Shown here: positions 10,643 through 24,258 of the stretch, in pieces | Numbering within the stretch: position 1 is the stretch's first letter | Layout: each line of letters opens with the position of its first letter | Source of the DNA: Mantamonas sphyraenae | Lineage: Eukaryota > CRuMs > Mantamonadidae | Assembly (NCBI GenBank): GCA_026936335.1 | Contig: JAPMXV010000042.1 | Coordinates: 647,096 to 711,095, forward strand | DNA: 64,000 nucleotides | Reading direction: 5' to 3' | Program-made: the position numbers and the translations under genes | Notes under the pieces: generated by a model | The model's database searches: none | Told to the model about the DNA's origin: nothing | The model's input: only the letters and a program-made list of their open reading frames with translations

Positions 10643-11541
10643 TCAATTTAGTGAATCCAGCACCCGGTGAAACAGTAGCGTGAACATCTCTGTGGTGAAG
10701 ACGTACGTCAGCCCGGTTTCCATGCGCACACGACTCCGTACAAGGCCACAGTGCGTCCTGTGGTGGACTTGGGTCTGCTATGGCTTACCATACACGTTAT
10801 CGCCGCTCTTGGCTGACGTTTCAAAATAATAAAACGAGTACTGGTCTGCATACTCCTGGCCCTCCTCTGAGGAGACGGCGCGTTGCTTGGTGTCGCACTT
10901 GTTTGCACAAAGCACGACAACGGGTGGCAGCCCGTATTTGCGAGCCTCGTCCAACCAGTCGTCCAAGGCCTCAAACGTGCGGCGTGACGACACGTCGTAT
11001 ACCAAGAGTGCCTGTGCGTGTGGGCGAGCGATGGAAATGTGTCTGTGGCGTGAGCGGGCGGGGGTGGAACGAACTGAACACAACGGATTCTTGCGCGCCA
11101 AAAACCCACCCCCTGTGCCATATCGTAGAACTCGTTGCGCACTTCCAGGTGGTACTCTGAGCCGCTCATGTCCCAAATGTTGACGCGCACGTCCTGGCCG
11201 TCGATGTCCACCTTGTGCACGCCGTAGTCGACACCAATGGTTGAGTAGTACTTTTCCACAAACTGGGCAAAGGAAGGGTCAGTGGCTGCCAAACTGCTCT
11301 TGTATGTGTGTGTGTGTGTGCGTGTGTGTGTGTATGTGCTGAATTGTGCGGATTGGTGGTCACGCAACGATACAGAGTCTGGCCGTACCTTTTCTTCTGC
11401 AAAGCGTTTCACAAGGCAGGTCTTGCCGACGCGCACTTGGCCCATGGTAACAATCTTGATGCGGCGTATCTTGGCCACTTCAGCAGAGATCGTCTCCGTG
11501 TCCAACGAGGGGCGCTGGATGACGTCCTCGGAGCTGCTCAT
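10643..11541 (-). CDS. RBJ/DNAJC27-like small GTPase without a J domain
   Basis: Four exons: 11541-11389, 11262-11110, 11011-10789 and 10689-10643, giving 191 residues. It is a Ras-superfamily GTPase closest in wording to the RBJ (DNAJC27) GTPase domain. G1 is GQVRVGKT, switch I is TIGVDYG, G3 is WDMSGSEY, G4 is CANKCD and G5 is ETSAK. As in RBJ, the Gln of the usual DxxGQ is missing (SGSE), which in Ras-like proteins predicts slow intrinsic hydrolysis. There is no CAAX or CC prenylation tail (ends LFHRVLDSLN), and the DnaJ domain of animal DNAJC27 is absent, the frame stopping 15 codons after the last splice. RBJ-like GTPases are widespread in ciliated protists; a ciliary link is inference. 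Its start is 155 bp from that of the divergent DNA polymerase delta gene. Confidence 0.88.
11301..11338 (+). repeat. TG microsatellite in GTPase intron 1
   Basis: A (TG)n run with single CG and TA interruptions, lying inside the first intron (11263-11388) of the minus-strand RBJ-like GTPase gene, so it reads as (CA)n on the transcript. Confidence 0.8.
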
Positions 11542-11696
11542 CACGTGGCAGAGCAGTTTGAATTGACTTCCACGTCGCACTCGCAATCCATGGCATGTGA
11601 AGGGTGTCTTGGCAAAACCAGTGATTCCTTGTTGTTCTCCGCCTTGAAACCCACATGTGCTGGTGATGGTGCGCATCGCGGGGCAGTCAATTCCAG

Positions 11697-11705
11697 ATGA
11701 GCAGC

Positions 11706-11739
<34 letters not shown>

Positions 11740-14700
11740 GTAGTAGCAGCAGCAGCAGCAGCGACGAGGGTACGCGCCAGTCGCTGAAGCGTGAGCAAAT
11801 GGACGACGACGAGGAGATGGATCTGGAGGATGAGGACTTTTTTGCAGAAGAGAAGCGCACAAAGATGCAGCGCACAGAGAGCGCGATGAGCAGTTCCTCG
11901 TACTCGCTGGTTGTCGACGATTACGACGAAGATGAGGATATGGTACGTGTGGCGTGCAATGCATGGTGGTGGAGGTGCGGGAGAACCTTCTTCTGTGCGT
12001 CTCAGAGAGACCGAGAGAGAAAGAAAGTGTGTTGTGTGCCAATCGGCGACTGACGTGCGGCTGATCACTCGTTTCCGTGCTCAGTTTCCCGAGGAGTTTG
12101 AACTCGATGAGTACAAACTGGACGCGCTGGACGCTGTTGCAGACATCGAGAAGCAGTGGAGCAGGCCGCCCCTGCCCGAGCTGGATCCCCTGGACGATAC
12201 CATCGGTAGGTTGCGGATCTCGGGAAAAGCGCGCCAAATTGGCGCGTTTTTGGTGGCGTTTTGTTGACTGCGTCACATGTGTTTGCCGTGCCCATGTGTA
12301 TCCGCCACGGCTCACATCGTTCCCCCCACACAGTGTTCCAGCAGCTGGATGTTGACTACACAGTGATTCCGCAGCCTGTGCCTGGCATGCCGGGCAAGCA
12401 GAAGGGCAAGGTTCCCGAAGTGCGAATGTACGGCGTGACACAAGAGGGCAACTCGGTGGCTGTGCACGTCCATGGCTTCCTCCCCTACATGTACATAGAG
12501 GCACCGCCCAACTTCTCGGGCGACAAGTGCGCCGAGGTGCGGCAGTTCCTCAATGACCAGCTGCAAAAGCGAGTGCGTGATCGAGACCAGTGCGACGAGT
12601 ATTGCCTCGCTGTGGACCTCGTGGAAAAGAGCTCCATCATGGGCTACGACCCAAACGGCACTGTCGTGCCGTTCTTGCGCATCTGCGTCTCGCTGCCCTC
12701 ACACATCCCGACTCTGCGAAAGCTCTGTTCCGACGGCATTGCCATCCCCGGCGCGTCCTATCGCGAGTACCAGACCTACGAGGCCAATCTCCAGTTTGTC
12801 CTGCGCTTCATGATTGACCAAAAGGTGGTGGGTGGTAACTGGATCGAGCTGCCTGCAGGCACCTACAAGGTGCGCTCTGCAAGTCGCAAGGAGCTGCGTT
12901 GCCAGCTGGAGGTTGATGTGGCCTACGACGAGTTTGTCAGCCACGAACCCGTCGGAGATTGGTCGCACCTCGCTCCCATGCGCATCATGAGCTTTGACAT
13001 CGAGTGTGCCGGTCGCAAGGGCCACTTTCCTGACGCAAAAATCGACAAGGTCATCCAGATTGCCAATGTGGTGCAGGTGCAAGGCGAATCGGACACCCTC
13101 ATCAAGAACGTGATGGTGCTGGGCACCTGTGCAAACATTGTGGGCACAGACGTCCTCACATACTCTTCCGAGGCCGATTTGCTCATGGCCTGGCGGCGCT
13201 TCGTGGAGATCTGCGACCCAGACATCATCACGGGCTACAACATCGTCAACTTTGATCTGCCTTACCTCATTGACCGCGCAGCGGCTCTTGACAGCACGCA
13301 GTGCAGTGGGTTCCCGCTCCTTGGGCGGGTTATGCGCAAGCGATCCGTCATCAAGACTCAGACGTTCTCCTCCAAGGCATACGGCACCCGCGAGAACAAG
13401 GACATCAACATTGAGGGCCGCGTGCAGTTTGACCTTTTGCAAATCATCAGGCGCGAGCACAAGTTGAGCTCGTACACGCTCAACGCAGTCAGCGCAACCT
13501 TTCTCAACGAGCAGAAGGAGGATGTGCACCATTCCATCATCACAGAGTTGCACGAAGGCAACGACGAAACCCGCCGACGCCTGGCTGTGTACTGCGTGAA
13601 AGACGCCGCGCTTCCGTTGAAGCTGCTCAACAAGCTCATGGCTCTGATCAATCACATCGAGATGGCGCGTGTGACGGGCGTGCCCATTCCGTGGCTTCTG
13701 ACACGCGGTCAAACCATCAAGGTCATCTCGCAGCTGTACCGCAAGGCCAACGCCATGGACATGCTCATTCCGGTCGTGCCTTCGCAGGCCAACGGCGACG
13801 CAGTCGCCTACGAAGGCGCCACGGTGATTGAACCTGTGCGTGGCTTCTACCGAGAACCCATTGCCACTCTCGACTTTTCCTCACTGTATCCGTCCATCAT
13901 GATGGCCAACAACCTGTGCTACTCGACTCTGATTAGCAAAGCCAAGTCGCGGGAGATGCCCAAGGACGATTTTATTGTCACGCCCACAGGGGACCACTTT
14001 GCGCGCGCGCATGTGCGCAAAGGACTGTTGCCAATCATTTTGGAGGAGCTGCTGAGTGCGCGAAAGAAGGCCAAGGCCGACCTGAAGAAAGAGACGGACA
14101 AGTTCAAGAAGGGGGTGCTCAACGGACGCCAGCTGGCGTTGAAGATCTCAGCCAACTCCGTGTACGGTTTCACGGGTGCCACGATCGGCAAGCTGCCGTG
14201 TCTGGAGATTTCCAGCAGCACGACTGCATTTGGACGCGAGATGATCGAGCTGACCAAGAACACGGTGGAGAAGGAGTATCCCGGGGCCAAGGTCGTCTAC
14301 GGTGACACAGATTCAGTGATGATCAAGTTTGCCAACGCGGAAACGGTGGCCGAGTCGATGGAACTGGGCCATGTGGCCGCGAAGCTGGTGACGGCAAAGT
14401 TCCCGCAGCCGATCCGGTTGGAGTTTGAAAAAGTGTACTACCCGTACCTGCTGATCAACAAGAAACGCTACGCAGGGCTGTACTGGACCAATGCAGACAA
14501 GTACGATAAGTTGGACACCAAGGGTATCGAAACGGTGCGCCGCGACAACTGTTTGCTTGTGCGCAAGGTGATCAGCACCTGCCTGAACAAGATTCTTATC
14601 GAACAGGATCTGGACGGTGCGATCGAGTACACCAAAGGTCAGATCAGCGACCTGCTGCAGAACAGGCTGGACCTGTCCTACCTGGTGATCACCAAGTCGC

Positions 14701-15356
14701 TGAGCAAGGACAACGAGCAGTACAACGCGTCGCAGGCACACGCAGCGCTGGCTGCACGCATGCGCAAGCGTGACCCGGGCTCTGCACCGCGGGTCGGTGA
14801 CCGTGTACCCTACGTCATGATCAAGGCGGGCAAGAATGCAAAGGGAGTGGACAAGAGCGAGGACCCCATCTACGTGCTGGAGAACAATCTGAGCATCGAC
14901 ACGACGTACTACCTTGAGAATCAGCTGTCCAAACCGCTGCTGCGCATCTTTTCACCCATCATTGGTGAGCGGGACGCCGAAACGCTGCTGAAGGGGTCGC
15001 ACACGTTTTCCAAGCAGAAACAGACACCCACGCATGGGAAGGGCATCATGAAGTTTGCAGTGAAACATCTGACGTGTATCGGGTGCCGTTCCGTGCTCTC
15101 GGGATCGGAAAAGTCATTGTGCAACAACTGCAAGGAGAACGAAGCATTCTACTTCCGGCGCTCGATGGATCGTCTGGCAGAAACAGAGCAGCTGCATGCC
15201 AAGCTGTGGACTCAGTGCCAGCGCTGCCAGGGCTCTCTGCATCAGGACGTGTTGTGCACGAACAAGGATTGTCCCATTTTCTACTCGCGCAAAAAGGTCC
15301 AGAAGGACATGAAGGAGGCACAGAAGGTGGTGGATCGGTTCAACATCAACTGGTGA
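11697..15356 (+). CDS. POLD1: DNA polymerase delta catalytic subunit
   Basis: Exons 11697-11942, 12085-12205 and 12334-15356 (phases 0 and 1) give 1129 residues, near the human 1107. This is the replicative B-family polymerase for lagging-strand synthesis and repair. Proofreading motifs are SFDIECAGRKG (Exo I, ~343), NFDLPYLIDRA (Exo II) and YCVKDAALP (Exo III). Polymerase motifs are DFSSLYPSIM (A), KISANSVYGFTGA (B) and YGDTDSVMI (C, ~777). The C-terminus has CIGC...CNNC (CysA zinc) and CQRC...C...C (CysB, the 4Fe-4S site). The N-terminus differs from relatives by a 21-residue serine run right after the start Met, followed by an acidic, lysine/arginine-containing tail. No clear PIP box is visible at the C-terminus. 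It is followed 74 bp later, same strand, by the cohesin acetyltransferase gene, so two S-phase genes sit in tandem. Confidence 0.97.
11699..11762 (+). repeat. AGC trinucleotide tract encoding polyserine
   Basis: About 21 AGC/AGT codons in a row directly after the POLD1 start codon. The few AGT interruptions keep serine unchanged. Tract length is likely to vary between strains. Confidence 0.9.
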
Positions 15357-15430
15357 GCAGGTTGCTGAGAGGTATGTGTGGTGTGTGTGGGTGCGAATTC
15401 GAATGAACACCACCTCGACCACAACAAAAA

Positions 15431-17668
15431 ATGTCAGCTTCCCGACACCTGAAGGCCTTGGGCATTGCATTGCCGCAGAGCAAGACATCGCATGGGCGCA
15501 GGGTGGCACCGACACGACAGATGGCCACCGTAATGAGTGCGCGTCGAAAGCACAAGCAGTGGACGCGCAACAAGTTTGGGACGGCGCACTACAACGAGAT
15601 GCGTGTGGGCACCGAGGAAGCTGGACGCGGGAGGACACAGCAGCGCATGTCTGGAGGCAACAGGGTGGATTTGTCTGCCTTGGTCGAGGAGCAGCGTGCC
15701 ATGCAGCGAAAGAGGTCGAGCAGCCGGGAAAGTCGAGACGACTCGGCACTGCCAACGCCGAGCAGCAAACGCTCGCGCGTAGAAAGCGATGTTCACGAGC
15801 AGGACGACGACCGCATGCTGTAAGTTGGCCACCAGCATGCATAAAGAGTGTGACGAACGCCCACACGTGTGTGCGTGTGTGTTTGTGTGTGTTCCAACGT
15901 GCATGCGAAAGTCGCAGGAGGTGTCAGGAAACGCGCTGATGGGTGCGGGGTGATCAGCACTTTCGCGCCAAAAACGGGGAGACAGCTGGTGACACGTGCT
16001 GGCTTGGAATGTCGCACGCTGGAGCAGCGCATATGGACGTGATGACCGCGCGCCACCAACTGACACGGTGTGCGTGTGCATTGCATGTGCATCTTGTGCA
16101 CACACAGGGCGTCGACACCGAGCCGGCAGGTGATGTCTCGGGAGCAGCTCCCGCCAAAACACAAAACGAAGCCGCGTGCGACAGTGAAACACCTACAGAT
16201 GGAGTCACAGTCGCAGGTGCATGTCAACACATCCACGCACGGCGAAGGCAAGCGGGTGCGGCAGTTGGATGATGTGGAGCGTCGCAACTACGTGAAACGC
16301 GAGTTGGGACGGCACTTTAACCGCACTGCTGCGGAGGCGCAGGAGAGCAATGAGGACAACGCAGACGAGGCGCAGGAGGTTGCGGATGCGATGGAGGTTG
16401 TTGTGGTGGAGGAGAACGAAGAGGACGAGGAGGAGGACGATATTCAGCGCGCCGTGCGAATGTCGATGCAGGCGAGGCAGCTGCTCGGCAGCGACGACAC
16501 GCATGAAGACAGGGGATCACAGGACGAGATGGATAGTGATGACGATGACAACGATGACAACGATGATGACGGCAGCAGCAGCAGCAGCGAGGAGGACCCG
16601 GCCGAGTTTACAGTGCTTTTCAACAGCCCGACGGACACACGTGCGCGTGTGGCACGTGACAGGGCACACCGCTCGCCATCAGTGCACAGGGAACACACCG
16701 GCATCACAACTCACCAAGGGCCACGTGCACACGCACAGAGCAGCAGCAGCACCAGCACCAGCACCAGCACCAGCAGCTCCTCTTCACCCGGTCGTTCAAG
16801 CACACTCGTGCAGACACGACTCGATCTGGGACAAAGCCTCAAGACCACAAGGACATGCTTATTGTGCGGTGGCGAGTACGACTCTGTCGACGAGTCGTGT
16901 GTGGAGACGCACAAGGTGTGCACGCTGACCCTGGAGCGTGGTGCTGCTTGGCGTGGCGCACTGCCCAGCGAACGTCTCACCCTCAGCACACATGTTTCGG
17001 GCAAGTATGACTGTGTGTTCCAAGTGACGCGCTCCCAGCTGGACTCGGACGCCGTACGCAACACGCTGCGCATGATGGAACTCGACCTTGGTCTTCCCTT
17101 CTCCATCGAGGCAGGCCAAACCCTGTATTTTTATTTGGATGCCACCCGCAAGCGTATTGTGGCAGCCGTCGTCGGCCAAGCCAACGTCCGCGCCGAAAAG
17201 ATGCGCCTGGTTCGCAAGCAGACTTCTTCGTCCGACGACGACTCTGCAGCCTCTTCTTCCTCTTCTTCCTCCACATCCTCCTCACTTCGCAAGCAAACCC
17301 AGCGCAAACTCGACATGCTCAAGCGCGCTCGGCCCCTTACATCCATCCTCGCGGGATCGGCACGGTCGTCCTCGTCGTCCTCGTCCACCACCTCGTCCAC
17401 CTCTTCCAACGTGTCATCTGTGGCTGAGGACACCGAATGGGTACGCACGGGAGAGTATCAACGCTGCAAAATCGGTGTCGTCCGCATGTGGACGCATCAA
17501 TCTTTCCGAAGACAGGGTAAGTGTCGCACCATCATCGACTACATGCGCAAAAAGATGGTTGTGGGCTCGGTCAAGAAGAGCGAATTGGCCTTTACCGTCA
17601 CCACATCTCTGGGTGAGTTCTTTGTCGACGACTATGCTCGCCAACAGGGAGTACGATTCGTTTTTTGA
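15431..17668 (+). CDS. ESCO/Eco1-type cohesin N-acetyltransferase
   Basis: Two-exon model, 15431-15819 and 16108-17668, 649 residues. The donor is GTAAGT and the acceptor CACACACAG; phase 2 joins RML to ASTPSRQ. The family acetylates the Smc3 head during S phase to establish sister-chromatid cohesion. What shows it: a zinc-finger-like TCLLCGGEYDSVDESCVETH (~380-400) and a C-terminal GNAT-type region with IGVVRMWTHQSFRRQGKCR and ELAFTVTTSLGEFF, which lines up with the Eco1/ESCO C-terminus. QTRLDLGQSL just before the finger may be a weak PCNA-binding motif. Most of the rest is disordered, with long acidic and Ser/Thr runs. Human ESCO proteins also have long disordered N-termini. A GTAAGT inside the acetyltransferase part (~17518) is coding. 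Exon 1 could be a separate small gene, but the matching phase and splice sites argue for one gene. Confidence 0.82.
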
Positions 17669-17746
17669 CCAGAGCAGAAAGAGAATGATTCGCAATGAAC
17701 TGAACTGACCGTCTTCATTTCCGCGCTTGCTTCAGTCGCGACTGTT

Positions 17747-20700
17747 TTACGAAGACGAAGAGGACGATCCAGCCTCGCCCACTTGGGAGGCGATCCACTC
17801 TTGGGCAGCCACAATGGCGTCGGAAGCCTTGGAGACGTCCTCGCCTGTGCCCTGGGCCTTTTGGGCGCTGCCTCCACCACGGCCGTCAACGGCAGCGGTG
17901 ACAGCCTTCATCCAGTCGCCGGCACTGATGACGATGACTGGGCCTTGGACACGCCTGCCACCATCTGCAGCTTGCCCTTCTTCAAGGCCGGGTTCTGGCT
18001 GACGAAAAACACGGGCGTCTCCTTGGAGGCCTTGTGTACCTCGCCCACAAAGTCGCGCATGCTCTTTGCGTTCAGACCCTCGCCAAGTTCGGCCACCACA
18101 AAGTTGCTGCCGTTGTTTTTGAGATCCTCAACGATGGCAGCCACGCGCTCTTGGCTCATGGCAGCTGCGTTGGCAACCTGGGCCTTCAGGAACTGCGAAT
18201 GTGCGGTGCTGAGGCGGTCGATTGCAGCACGGCACTTGGTGCGCACCACGTAGGGCACCTCGATGCTCTCCAGACGCTCCTTGAAAGCCTTGATCGGCGT
18301 GTCCAGGGCAGCACTCATCTCCATGGCCTCCACCTCGGCCAGAGCAGCCTCCATCTCCTCACCGGCCTGGACCAGCGCACGTGCCTTGTCCCCCGTGTAT
18401 GCCACCACACGGCGCACACCACGAGCAATGCCCTCCTCCTGCACAATGGAGAAGCTCACAGCCACGCCGGTCTTGGTCAAGTGCGTGCCGCCGCAGAACT
18501 CCACGCTGTAGTTCATCCACTCCGGGTTGGCCGGCGACTCCAGCAGGGCAGCAATGGGCACACCCACAGACACCACACGCACGGGATCAGGGTACACCTC
18601 GCCAAACACGGCGCGCAGGGTCTGGATCTTCTTGGCCTGGCGAAGGGGAACCACCTCGGTGTACACATCGAGATCGTTGGAAATGACGGCGTTGCACACA
18701 GCCTCCACCTGCTCCAGTGCCTCGGTGGGCACGGGTCCCTTGAAGGAAAAGTCGAAGCGCAGACGCTCACCGTCCACCAGCGATCCGCGCTGGTGGCAGC
18801 CTTCGCTGACCTTGTTGCGCAGAGCGTAGTTGAGCACGTGCGTGAGGGTGTGGTTGCTGGCCACGGGACTGCGTTGTTCGTAGTCCACCTCCAGCGTCAC
18901 TGTGTCGCCCACCTTCAGGCTGCCGTTGGTGAGCTTGCCAATGTGCAGCACGTAGCCGCCGTACACCTGGCAGTCAGTGACATCCAGACGCACGGACGGA
19001 TCGCTGCTCAGCGACAGTGTGCCCTTGTCGGCCACCTGGCCACCGCTCTCGGCGTAGTAGTTGGTCTCGGCACACAGGACACCCACTGTGTCGTCCGTTG
19101 CCTCCAGAGCGTCCACAAGGCCCTCCTCCAGGGTGACAAGAGCCAGGATGTTGCTGTTGATGGATTCGTTCCACACATACTTGGCAGCATCGTCGGTGGT
19201 GGCCAGATCCAGGCGCTTGACCTCTCCCAGCAGGTCCACGGTCAGCGACACGGTCTTTTCGCCCGTGCCCTTGGCCGATGCGCGCGAGCGCTCCTTGGCC
19301 TCCTCCATGCAGGCGTCAAACTCGCTTTGAAGCACCTTGACGTCGTACTCGATGGCCATCAGCTCGGTGAGATCGTAGGGGAAGCCGTAGGTGTCGTACA
19401 GCTTGAACGTCTCTTCGCCGCTGATGTGCCTGGTCTCGTCCACGTTGTCGACCAGGGAGCGGAAGTGACGCAGACCATTGTCCAGCGTCCTGGCAAATGC
19501 GTCTTCCTCCTCCTCAATGGTGTCCACGATGATGTCCTTGTACTGGATGATTTCCGGGAACTGTTCGCCCATCTGTTCGACAAGGGTGGGCACGAGGCGA
19601 GACAGGAAGTGTTCGCCGGCACCGAGGTTCTCGTGGCCATAGCGGTAGGCACGACGCAGAATGCGACGCACGACATAGCCGCGTCCCTCGCTGTTGGGAA
19701 TGCCGCCGTCAGCAATGGCAAAGGTGATGGTGCGCAGATGGTCGGCAACAACACGGTAGGCCATGTCCACGCGCCCTTCGTCTTCGTCACCCATCTTGGC
19801 CGTGTAAGGATGCGGGGCGTTGGTCTCGCGATGGATGGCCTCGAAAAGCGGGGCAAACACATCTGTGTCGTAGTTGCTGTACTTGCCCTGGAGGATGCAG
19901 GTGACACGCTCAAAGCCCATGCCTGTGTCCACATGCTTGGCCGGCAGCGTCTTGAGCACGTCGGCGCTCTCGCGGTTGTACTGCATGAACACCAGGTTCC
20001 AGATCTCAATCACGGTCGGATCGTCCTGGTTGACCAGACTTGCAGCGTCTCGGCCCTGTGTGCGGTGTGTGGACAGGTGGGCGGATAGGTTCGGCGTGCG
20101 GTGTGTCGTTTACCACAGTGGCCCGTGCTGTGGTGTCAGTCGCTGTGCGTGGTTGCGTTCACTAAGCAAGCAACGGCTGCGGGAACATTCTGTTCCCGGG
20201 GACTGGGGCGAAACGGCCAGGCGAACCAACGCCTGCTCAGTTCCGGCTGTGGAGCGCAGGTCAAACAACAAAACACAGCCAGTAGAGCATGGGTGGCATT
20301 GCAGAAGCCAAAAGGACACATGCAACAGGCGGCGTGGCGACCCCAGCACTCAGGTGGGAGCCTGGACGGATTCGCCGGAATGCGAATGAGGCTGGGAAAG
20401 GTGCTGACCGAGGAAAAAACGCAACGTACGCCGACAATGTCGTAGTGGATCTCGGAGCAGGGACCACAGGGGCCCGTATCTCCCATCTCCCAGAAGTTGT
20501 CCTTGGCGTCGCAGCCGAGGATGTGCGAGGCAGGCAGGTACTTGAGCCAGAGCTCGCGTGCTTCGTCGTCGCACTCGACCTCGTCGCTGCCGCAAAAGTA
20601 GGTGGCATACATGCGCTCAGGGTCCAAGCCGTACGTGTTGACGAGCAAATCCCATGCCATGTCGATGGCCTCCTCCTTGAAGTAGTCACCAAAGGACCAG

Positions 20701-21029
20701 TTGCCCAGCATCTCAAAGAAGGTGTGGTGGTAGGTGTCCTTGCCGACGTCGTCCAAATCGTTGTGCTTGCCACCAGCACGGATGCACTTTTGGGTGCTGG
20801 CGGCGCGCTTGAGAGTGGCAAACTCCGTCTTGGGGTCCACCGTGCCCAGGAAGATGCTCTTGAACTGGTTCATGCCAGCGTTGGCAAACAGCAGGGTGGG
20901 GTCGTCCAGCGGCACCACGGGCGATGAGTCGATGATTGCATGCTCGTTCTTCTGTTCAAAATGGTCCAGGAATGTCTGGCGCACCCTTGAGGCGGGCCAT
21001 TCAATGTCTGACGATGTCGAAGAGGACAT
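17747..21029 (-). CDS. AARS: Alanyl-tRNA synthetase, with an apparent 1-nt frame break in the C-terminal domain
   Basis: Exons 21029-20430 and 20055 onwards, intron 374 nt (GTACGT...CACACAG, phase 0: HYDIVG then [12 protein letters not shown]). It charges tRNA-Ala in translation. It has class II core signatures ([41 protein letters not shown]), the editing-domain zinc motif [11 protein letters not shown] plus FCGGTH, and a C-Ala domain. The open frame stops at 17908 after [15 protein letters not shown]. One base out of frame, [13 protein letters not shown] then [14 protein letters not shown] continues to a stop at 17747 and matches the C-Ala glycine-rich tail shared by the family. With the shift (around 17938-17940) the protein would be about 968 residues, the usual length; without it, 915. 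An in-frame ATG 16 codons upstream (21077) would add [16 protein letters not shown]. Confidence 0.92.
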
Positions 21030-21104
21030 GAGGTCTTGAAAGTTTTGTTTTTGGTTTGGGTGGCTGCGTCGACGCATCCCACTCGTTTCCCCATCATCGC
21101 ACAC

Positions 21105-21491
21105 TCACAACACAGCCACGGCAACACTGGATCCTGCCATGACAAGGGCAACCGGCACCCACAGCATCTTCTCCTTCTTGCTGGGACTGGCTGCGTTTGC
21201 AAGCAAGGTGAGGCAGCAGAAGCCAAAAACGACCCAAATGACGACGGTGCTGGTCTGGAACAGGTCTTGGAACAAGAGACGACCACGCACGAGGACCACC
21301 AGGATGAAAAACACAAGAACCAGAGCGTTGAAAACGCTGGCGATGCGCATCTTTCGTGGGAGGACACCCGGCCACTTGCCGCCGTTGGAGCACTCACCCC
21401 ACGGAGCCCCTGCAGCCAAAGCAAGTTGGAACGCGACTACTGCAGATGCAAACACAGCAAACACCAAAGCCAAAGCCGCTGCAGAATCCAT
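21105..21491 (-). CDS. Small four-helix integral membrane protein, bacterial-like
   Basis: A single complete frame from ATG 21491, 128 residues, no intron. Hydrophobic segments lie at about residues 3-27, 50-68, 80-98 and 108-128. The loop after the first helix has GAPWGECSNGGKWPGVLP, and RKMRIASVFNA follows. This pattern (GAPWG..tmGG..PG.LP..+R.....) is what I remember from a family of short uncharacterised bacterial membrane proteins; I know no function. It ends 75 bp before the AlaRS start on the same strand, so it sits upstream of AlaRS. It is divergent from the NDR kinase (195 bp). Intron lack and the bacterial-like motif raise the possibility of lateral transfer. Confidence 0.68.
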   Translation of the reverse strand: MDSAAALALVFAVFASAVVAFQLALAAGAPWGECSNGGKWPGVLPRKMRIASVFNALVLVFFILVVLVRGRLLFQDLFQTSTVVIWVVFGFCCLTLLANAASPSKKEKMLWVPVALVMAGSSVAVAVL

Positions 21492-21686
21492 GCCTTTTCT
21501 TTCGGGTCAAAAAAGTGCTGTGAGCGTCTGCGCAGCGAGCGACCGCATGCATTGCGCATGCGTATGGATGCACGGCCACGCATTGCATTGACGCAGATTG
21601 TTTGTGTGTGCACGTGGACCAGGGTGAGAAGCATGTGCACACGACGGTCTCGCCAAACCAACAGAAGAGGCACTGCTCCACGCTCC

Positions 21687-24110
<2,424 letters not shown>

Positions 24111-24258
24111 GCGACAGAGGCACAACAATGGACACACCCTGTTCAGGGGATCCCAATCACCACTCGCACCATGTCGTCAGTATGCTGCCGCTGTGTGGTA
24201 TGTTGTCGTGCCCACAACAGCGCAGCCGCCCGCCGAGCCAGCCAAAAACTCAACACAG

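Noticed and set aside
16070-16140. ATG 16070 as start of the ESCO gene
   Set aside because: The 5' part (MRVHCMCILCTHR) lies in what looks like an intron end; the GTAAGT donor at 15820 and acceptor at 16107 join two frames in phase.
17517-17530. GTAAGT inside the ESCO acetyltransferase region as a splice donor
   Set aside because: The reading continues RRQGKCRTIIDYM, needed for the acetyl-CoA binding region; splicing would remove it.
17925-17945. Tiny intron restoring AlaRS frame
   Set aside because: No GT-AG pair of sensible length gives the right phase without deleting the conserved [21 protein letters not shown] segment.
18034-20088. 684-residue open frame on the + strand
   Set aside because: It is the antisense mirror of AlaRS exon 2, rich in His, Val and Leu with no family motif; an effect of GC-rich codon use.
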